Below are positions 58,603-64,000 of a DNA stretch of 64,000 nucleotides, in pieces. The notes beneath the pieces are model-generated. The model had not been told where the DNA came from. It did no database searches and saw only the letters and a program-made list of their open reading frames with translations. A program made the translations under genes and the position numbers. Every line of letters begins with the position of its first letter. Within the stretch, counting starts at the first letter, position 1. The stretch is from positions 40,334 through 104,333 of the forward strand of contig DXGM01000011.1 in NCBI GenBank assembly GCA_019113915.1, written 5' to 3'. Source of the stretch: Candidatus Gordonibacter avicola. Lineage in GTDB: Bacteria > Actinomycetota > Coriobacteriia > Coriobacteriales > Eggerthellaceae.

Positions 58603-61600
58603 ATGAATAATCGTCGAGCTTTGCGGCTCGGCAGGGCTGCGTGCGCGCTAACGCTCGCGCTTACCCTGACGACCAACGCACTGCCTGCCTATGCGGGCGA
58701 TGAAGCAACATCCGAAAACCTCCGGGGGGGGGGGGCTTTCTGAGCCTCTAAACGTCGCGGAGGAAATTAACGCGATCACTGGTGCTAGTGAAACCAGTGG
58801 TGAAACTTCAAGCGCGAGCGATGCTCGCACCTTCAAGGTCGAAAGCGACCAGAACTCCAACAACTCAAACGAAAACTCAGCTGCGCAAGGTGCATCCCAA
58901 GTAGCAGGCACCGTCCCGCTGCCAATAGATGGCGCATCGAACTCTGTTGCCTCCATTGTCTCCGACGGCCTCGTCTTCAAAGTCCGCGAAGACAACACCG
59001 TAGAACTCATCGGCGCCGCAGCCACACCTCCTAAGGGCGACTTCTCGCTGCCGGCTAACGTCACCAGTGGCTCCACCACCTACGAGGTGGCTGCTCTCGC
59101 CAAGGACGCCTTCGCACACTGCTCGGAACTCGCTTCTATCTCGCTTCCGGCAACACTTCGCGAGGTAGACCCCGACGCACTCGCGGGCTGCACCTCTCTC
59201 AAATCACTCTCCATCAGCGCCAAGAGCGAAGCCTTTGCTTCCTCTGATGGCATGCTCTTTTCCAAAGACTATTCGAAACTCCTGCTCATTCCCGAGGGCA
59301 AGGAGGGTGCCGCCGTCATACCCGGCAAAACGTCTTCTGTCCCCACCTTGGCATTTTCCCGGTGTCAAGGTATCCCATCACTCATAGTCGGGGACGGCGG
59401 CACCGCACTCTCATCATATAATGGGATGCTATTCACCAAAGATATGAAAACCCTGATCGCCTGCACCCCAGCCGCTGGGACGGCTGTCGTACTGCCAACT
59501 GAAACCGAAGCTATCGGCGAGTACGCCTTCGCCGGTTGCAAGGACCTTGCGTCAATCACCGCACTTGGGAATGTGCGCACCATTGACTCCGCCGCATTCC
59601 CTGACGAAGCCAAGACCTCCGCTGTCGTAGCCCTTCCAACAGGGGAGAACTACGAAGCTCGCAAGGCCGTCTGGGAAGCAGCCGGCTTCGAACACTTCGC
59701 CGAGCCAGCGAAGCCTGGCGCAACTGCGCGTCCTGAGTCCGGACAAGAAGCAATGAGCGGCCTCACCTACACGCTGCTCGATGACTACACCCTCGCAGCC
59801 TCCTGGGAGGGTAAAGACGATCCAGCCGCTGAACTCGAAATCCCTGCATCCGCCGAGATCAACGGCGTACCTTACCGCGTAAGCACCATAGCCGAAAACG
59901 CCTTCGCAAATCGTGGCTCGCTCACGAGCGTAAAGCTTCCCACAAGCATCACCTCCATCAACACTGCCGCCTTCGCTGGTTGTGCCAACCTCGCGACTAT
60001 CGAGTTTCCCAACACCCTGCGCACCATCGGCGAGCGAGCCTTCGAGGCTACCTCAATCAAAGACGTGTGGCTCCCGGCCAGCATCGAAACAATCGGCTCC
60101 AAAGCTTTCGCCGCCTGCGAGTCGCTTGAGCGTGTCGTCGCTCTCGGCACCCCCGAGGCTGCAAGCGACGCCCTCGCCGGCTGCACCAACACCTCGATCT
60201 ACATTCCCTCCGGCTCCCAGGATTCCTGGAGCCCCGGTCTGCCTTCCGAGGGCAACCATCTCTTGCCTTACGGCGTGTCTCTTTCCCAAGAGCCCCTCGC
60301 CATCGAGGCCGGTCAAGAAGCCAACCTCCTCGAAGGCGGCAACCTCCAAGCTCCCGACCCGGTAGAAACCTCCTACTCCTACGCAGCAACACCTCTGTCA
60401 GTAGATGCTGGCCAAGTGAGCGCCAAGAAAGCAGGCACCTCTGACGTTGCTGCTGTGCTCACGTTGGACAATGTAGAACTCGCTCGCGCTAGCAGAACAG
60501 TAGAGGTCTCCCCTAACCCCGATGCTGAATCCGGTATCTCGCTCGCGAGTGCCGACATTCCTGCGGTCTATCTCACCGGCGACACCCAAATAAATGTAAC
60601 CGCTCCCATGCAAGTATTTCTCGGAGATGGAAATGGTTACGACGTAGCGACAAAACCCGAATGCGCTACCGGCACTGCTATCTTCAAGAACAACTCTTCA
60701 GGTCAAGCTGTGCAGCTTGCCAGTGTTAGCTGTACAACAAACCTTGGCGTGGAGAAGCACATTCAAACACTCGATAGCTCAAGAAATCTCAATACCCAAA
60801 GAATATTTAGTCTCTATCCCCAAGGCAACGAAGGTGCGGCTGCCAGCTTTGGTTACGGGACAGGTGTGAATAGTGCTGTACCCACCGACAAAGCAGCTTT
60901 CGGCATTGCGCCTGGTGGTTCAGTTCCCTATACCTTCCGTCTGAATCTGACAAACGATCCCTCCCTCGCAAACGCCGAAGTAAAGCAAGAGGCCGCAAGC
61001 ACTGGTACCAATCCAGTTTCTGTATCACTCGCCACTGTTATGTGTACGTTTGAAGGGCTTACGTTTACTCCAACAGGCCATGGTAATCCGAACGATACTT
61101 TTTATTTGTGGGATACTTCAACGGAGCAATACTATTCTCTTGCTGATGTCAAAGTGCATGCCGTTGATATCTCTAACAAGGGGAAAGGCTCCCTATACTA
61201 CAACATGTATGCAGCTTACGTTGCCGGTGACTCTAAGTATGTCTGTAAGTCAAAGTGGTCGGGCGCAACCTACGACCTGTGTATCATCGATGTTCTCCAC
61301 GACGATAAAGCCTCCGGTGGTAAAGCGGGTCTCACCTTTCAATTCGACGGTCTGTTGGATAGCCCCGAATCTATAAACTCTTCAAGTACCAATGTCGGTG
61401 GCTGGGGCGCAAGTGGACTCCGCGCAAATATGAACCCCGACAACCTACCGAACGTGGGTGGTGTTAATAATGGCTCCGACGGAAATTATATTTGGAACCA
61501 AGTCCCTGTCGATCTGCAAAACGCCATCGAGGTAGTTAAGAAGAAATATCAGCCTACTTATAACGGCAGTACCTCCACTATCACTATCTCCAACGACAAA

Positions 61601-61882
61601 CTCTTCATCGCAAGCTATTCCGAGTTAGTTGAGAGTAGCAAGTGGGGCAGCAATCATTGGACAGCCCAAGAGGGTACACAATACGCCTATTGGCATCAAA
61701 AAGTAACTGAAAACGACGGAGAGAATAGTTCACTTTCTGAGGGCGTTGACTGGTGGGAGCGTTCTGTCTCCCCTGGTTCCAGTGAAGATTTCTTAAATGT
61801 GAACTCGTTTGGCGATCCAAGCCTCCTAACCTATGCGGACGACTCTGACTACGTGTATGTGCGTCCCTGCTTCTGTCTCTAA
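58603..61882 (+). CDS. BspA-type leucine-rich-repeat surface protein, phase-variable (out of frame here)
   Basis: ATG 58603 (MNNRRALRLGRAACALTLAL) with AAGGG upstream encodes a signal peptide ending ALPAYA. At a 12-G run (58724-58735) the frame shifts and stops at RGGGAF. One G less (or two more) would join it to the 1063-residue body. The body has several LRR_5 (BspA) repeats, for example LTSVKLPTSITSINTAAFAG and CANLATIEFPNTLRTIGERA, over about 60-480 of the full protein. It ends in a DUF6273-like domain (WWERSVSPGSS to YVYVRPCFCL). No LPxTG is seen. An internal ATG (58691) would give a protein without signal peptide. A secreted adhesin-like role is inferred. Confidence 0.82.
58724..58735 (+). 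repeat. Poly-G tract (12 G) in the LRR surface-protein gene
   Basis: Twelve consecutive G lie directly after the signal-peptide region. The present length puts signal peptide and body in different frames; eleven G restores them. A classic slipped-strand phase switch location. Confidence 0.9.
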
Positions 61883-61996
61883 TCCTGTACTCGTAAATCT
61901 GCCGGGGCTGCGCCCCCCGGTAGACGTTGCGACGAGCGTCAAGCCTTTTGCGACAAACCTCACTCGGGTTGATTATCGGAAGGAATACCGACAAGC

Positions 61997-63571
61997 ATGT
62001 CAAGCAGGAAAAACATATCAAATACTATACGGTTCACCCGGCGGGTTGTTGCGTTCGCTCTTGCCTGTGCGCTCGTGCTGACTGCTTTGGTGTCCGTACC
62101 TGCCTTGGCGGCAGATAATGGCAATGCTGGCACCACGCTTATGGGTTTGCGCATCACTGACTCGTCCAAAAACCAGTCAACAGGTACCGGTGGTCAGCCA
62201 GGTCAAATTACCATAGGTCTTCGCGTCATTAACTCCAACAGCACCGAACCTGTCAAAGTTCGCGTGACTTTCGAGGGCAATGGTGGTAAATGGAACACTG
62301 CCGATAACTACGGAGTTGATGTTCCACTTTTCGAGCCTACGCCAGCCCCTCCAGAACCAGTAAGGTCAGGCTACACCTTCAAAGGCTGGGCAACTTCTTC
62401 CACGGCCACCACTGCTGCAACCCTGCCCACTTCAACTACAGGAAGTGCAATCTGGCATGCCGTGTGGGAGAAAGACACGTACACAATCGACTGCACACTA
62501 GCCGGTGGATCAGTTACCGGAAACCCCACAACCTATACGGTAGACACTGACACCATCACCCTCAAAAACCCCTCAAGGTCAGGCTATACCTTCAAGGGCT
62601 GGACAGGCTCAAACGGCACCACCCCACAAACGAATGTCACCATCCCAAAAGGCTCAACCGGCAACAAAGCCTACACGGCCAACTGGACCGCGAATAAATA
62701 TCAGATTACGTTTGACAAGGACAATGGCTCTGGCGGAAGCGATAATGTGGAAGCTACCTACGACTCTGCGATGCAACAAGTGCAAGTTCCATCCAAGAAG
62801 GGTTATGCCTTCCAAGGCTATTATGGCTCCGATGGTACAACCCAGTATTACAAAGCCGATGGTACAAGTGCCAAGAGCTGGGACAAGACGGAGAATACTA
62901 CCCTTAAAGCTCATTGGAAAGCGAAGACCTACACGGTTAAGTTTAACTTTGCTGACGGTGAGAATGGCAGCACCTCCGTTACTGCCACTTTCGACGCCGC
63001 TATGCCAGATATCACGATTCCGACAAAGGATGGCTACACGTTTGCTGGCTACTTCGATGATCAGAACACCCAGTACTACGACGAAAAAGGGAAGAGCAAA
63101 GCTAATTGGAATAAAGATGCTGATAATGTCACCCTTACTGCTCACTGGACCTTGCAGATTACCTTCTCTTTCCCCACTGCTGCTCTTATTGAAGTGGATG
63201 CTTCGGGGAATGTTTCGGGACCGAACCTTGAGTTTAAGTCCACCACGCCTGAAGACATTAAGGTAACTGCTGTTAAGAGTACGCGAAGCGAAAGTGCTGC
63301 CTCGCTCTTTGCTGACGACACAACCTTAAAGGGAGTGCGCATTCTGCTGAAGCCTACAACAGGTGGGGCAGATTCTGAGGTGAAGGTTCCCTTAACCGTG
63401 AATGAGACAAGTGAACCTGTCAACTGGACTATTGCCGCCAAGACCAAGCTCATAGTTGGATTCAGCCTATCTCTTCCCAGCGGTGCTCAGCTTAACTATC
63501 TCGCCAATGATGGTCAGGTTTCTATTGCCAATCTCTCCTATGAGGTGAGCGCGGCGAAGACTTCCGCGTAA
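61997..63571 (+). CDS. Secreted InlB-B-repeat (List_Bact_rpt) protein
   Basis: ATG 61997 (MSSRKNISNTIRFTRRVVAF) follows GGAAGGA. The 524-residue protein has a signal peptide (1-39, ending PALAADN) and four InlB B-repeat modules, marked by RSGYTFKGWATS, RSGYTFKGWTGS, KKGYAFQGYYGS and KDGYTFAGYFDD (about 110-380). The C-terminal 140 residues are beta-rich. There is no LPxTG or SLH anchor, so its attachment is unknown. It lies 114 bp after the LRR gene and may be co-transcribed. Surface adhesion or matrix role is inferred from the repeat family. Confidence 0.8.
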   Translation: MSSRKNISNTIRFTRRVVAFALACALVLTALVSVPALAADNGNAGTTLMGLRITDSSKNQSTGTGGQPGQITIGLRVINSNSTEPVKVRVTFEGNGGKWNTADNYGVDVPLFEPTPAPPEPVRSGYTFKGWATSSTATTAATLPTSTTGSAIWHAVWEKDTYTIDCTLAGGSVTGNPTTYTVDTDTITLKNPSRSGYTFKGWTGSNGTTPQTNVTIPKGSTGNKAYTANWTANKYQITFDKDNGSGGSDNVEATYDSAMQQVQVPSKKGYAFQGYYGSDGTTQYYKADGTSAKSWDKTENTTLKAHWKAKTYTVKFNFADGENGSTSVTATFDAAMPDITIPTKDGYTFAGYFDDQNTQYYDEKGKSKANWNKDADNVTLTAHWTLQITFSFPTAALIEVDASGNVSGPNLEFKSTTPEDIKVTAVKSTRSESAASLFADDTTLKGVRILLKPTTGGADSEVKVPLTVNETSEPVNWTIAAKTKLIVGFSLSLPSGAQLNYLANDGQVSIANLSYEVSAAKTSA

Positions 63572-63621
63572 CACATCGTACACATTCGCGGCTGGGACCA
63601 CCCGCTCCGCCGCATCACCCC

Positions 63622-63663
63622 ACAGGCGCGCTTCCCCAACACGGGCGCGCCTGTTGTGGTTTG
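63622..63663 (+). terminator. Terminator after the InlB-repeat gene
   Basis: The perfect 10-bp arms ACAGGCGCGC/GCGCGCCTGT have a 13-nt loop and are followed by TGTGGTTT. Confidence 0.75.
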
Positions 63664-63757
63664 GTGCTTTGCACTCCCCGCGCGGAAAAGTGTGACGCGC
63701 TTCGTGCTGGCGATTACGTCGCGTGACATGCAAAGTGCTTCAAAATGGCAGAGATTG

Positions 63758-63875
63758 CCGTTTATGTACGGATTTTGTGCCTCTTGGAATCGCGATCTTT
63801 TCGCTATCATTAAAGAAACGCCTGTTCGCTATTTTTCATGCCGGGTTTTGAAGCCTTCAATCCGTACACAAAGGG
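63758..63875 (+). mobile_element. MITE-like element, copy 2
   Basis: This 118-bp element starts CCGTTTATGTACGGATT and ends AATCCGTACACAAAGGG; the ends are inverted repeats of each other. It shares TAAAGAAACGCCTGTTCGC and most other positions with the 117-bp copy at 28479-28595. Confidence 0.65.
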
Positions 63876-63956
63876 CGTGCGGCAGAAAGTTGGACCGCCT
63901 TGAGGCGGTCCACGACCGATCGAGTGGCCCCGTAGGGGCCGCGAGGAGGGCGCCGT

Positions 63957-64000
63957 ATGTACTCAGAAAGAGAGAAAGTAAGATACGTCGAGATGATGTG
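63957..64000 (+). CDS. Start of a gene cut by the window end, possibly a transposase subunit
   Basis: ATG 63957, with GAGGAGGG 6-7 bp upstream, reads MYSERERKVRYVEMM to the window end. The opening MYSxExR resembles the small OrfA protein of IS3-family insertion sequences, and the GC-rich hairpins just before it could belong to an element end. With fifteen residues this is only a suggestion. Confidence 0.35.
   Translation, partial: MYSEREKVRYVEMM

Larger units (their letters stand above)
63572..63956. other. Intergenic region: terminator, repeat end, MITE copy 2
   Basis: After a terminator (63622-63663) come a GTGACGCGCTTCGTGCTGG repeat end (63692), MITE copy 2 (63758-63875), and two hairpins (GGACCGCC/GGCGGTCC near 63893, GGCCCC/GGGGCC near 63926) leading to a gene start. 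No complete gene is seen. Confidence 0.55.

Noticed and set aside
58691..61882. LRR protein starting at internal ATG 58691
   Set aside because: No ribosome site and no signal peptide; the upstream ATG 58603 with signal peptide and the poly-G tract explain the frame better. It could still be made at low level.

Overview
The window looks like a chromosomal segment of an anaerobic, high-GC gut actinobacterium of the family Eggerthellaceae (Eggerthella/Gordonibacter/Adlercreutzia group). The reasons are GC-rich codon use, a menaquinone gene pair, a DMSO-reductase-family molybdoenzyme cluster, an NRAMP-related transporter with the magnesium-type motif, membrane-bound LuxR-type regulators, an Asp23/AmaP operon and Actinobacteria-style envelope proteins. 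The genus cannot be fixed from the sequence alone. A perfect 16-bp parS palindrome inside menD suggests this part of the chromosome lies in the origin domain. No rRNA or tRNA gene was seen.

Layout. 0-7.4 kb: a PAQR/hemolysin III protein (cut by the window edge), a CorC/HlyC protein, a PspC protein, a lysozyme-like secreted protein, two tandem TrkA subunits and purB. 7.4-7.7 kb: a candidate type I toxin-antitoxin locus not previously obvious as a gene. 8-18.4 kb: a twin-arginine-type beta-propeller-like protein, a two-component system, purC, a membrane protein, a fused purL-purQ with a dispersed repeat embedded in its linker, and two very small proteins. 18.6-24.1 kb: a DUF6323/DUF6179-like pair with a probable frameshift, a papain-like protease with SLH domains, and an alpha/beta hydrolase. 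24.3-28.3 kb: the amaP/DUF2273/asp23 stress operon, a sigma/anti-sigma pair, and an ACT-domain protein. 29-33.4 kb: an XRE regulator, an amidohydrolase divergent from a membrane permease, and a LuxR regulator. 33.8-35.3 kb: a broken membrane LuxR regulator with an amber codon and an 11-G tract. 35.4-45.7 kb: menF-menD (with parS), an NRAMP-related transporter, a DUF6020-like membrane protein, an NSS symporter, DUF302, and rarD. 45.7-53.7 kb: a lower-GC cluster of MFS transporter, transhydroxylase-like molybdoenzyme (two subunits), SLC13 permease and a LysR-LuxR double-HTH regulator, likely a module for an aromatic or other dietary substrate. 53.8-57.7 kb: SGNH hydrolase, a five-copy 23-bp iteron array, a RelB/YoeB toxin-antitoxin pair, and htpG with a CIRCE-like operator. 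58.6-63.6 kb: two secreted surface proteins, the first (BspA-type LRR) switched out of frame by a 12-G tract.

Between the genes lies a second layer: a family of nested palindromic repeats (copies at about 28.7, 38.5 and 58.0 kb, plus single ends elsewhere) with shared terminal inverted repeats, a conserved core and stems that differ between copies yet stay self-complementary. A 117/118-bp MITE-like element occurs at 28.5 and 63.8 kb. The most interesting signals are the two poly-G tracts, the nested repeat family, the candidate type I toxin-antitoxin locus, the molybdoenzyme cluster with its chimeric regulator, the 23-bp iterons and the parS site.
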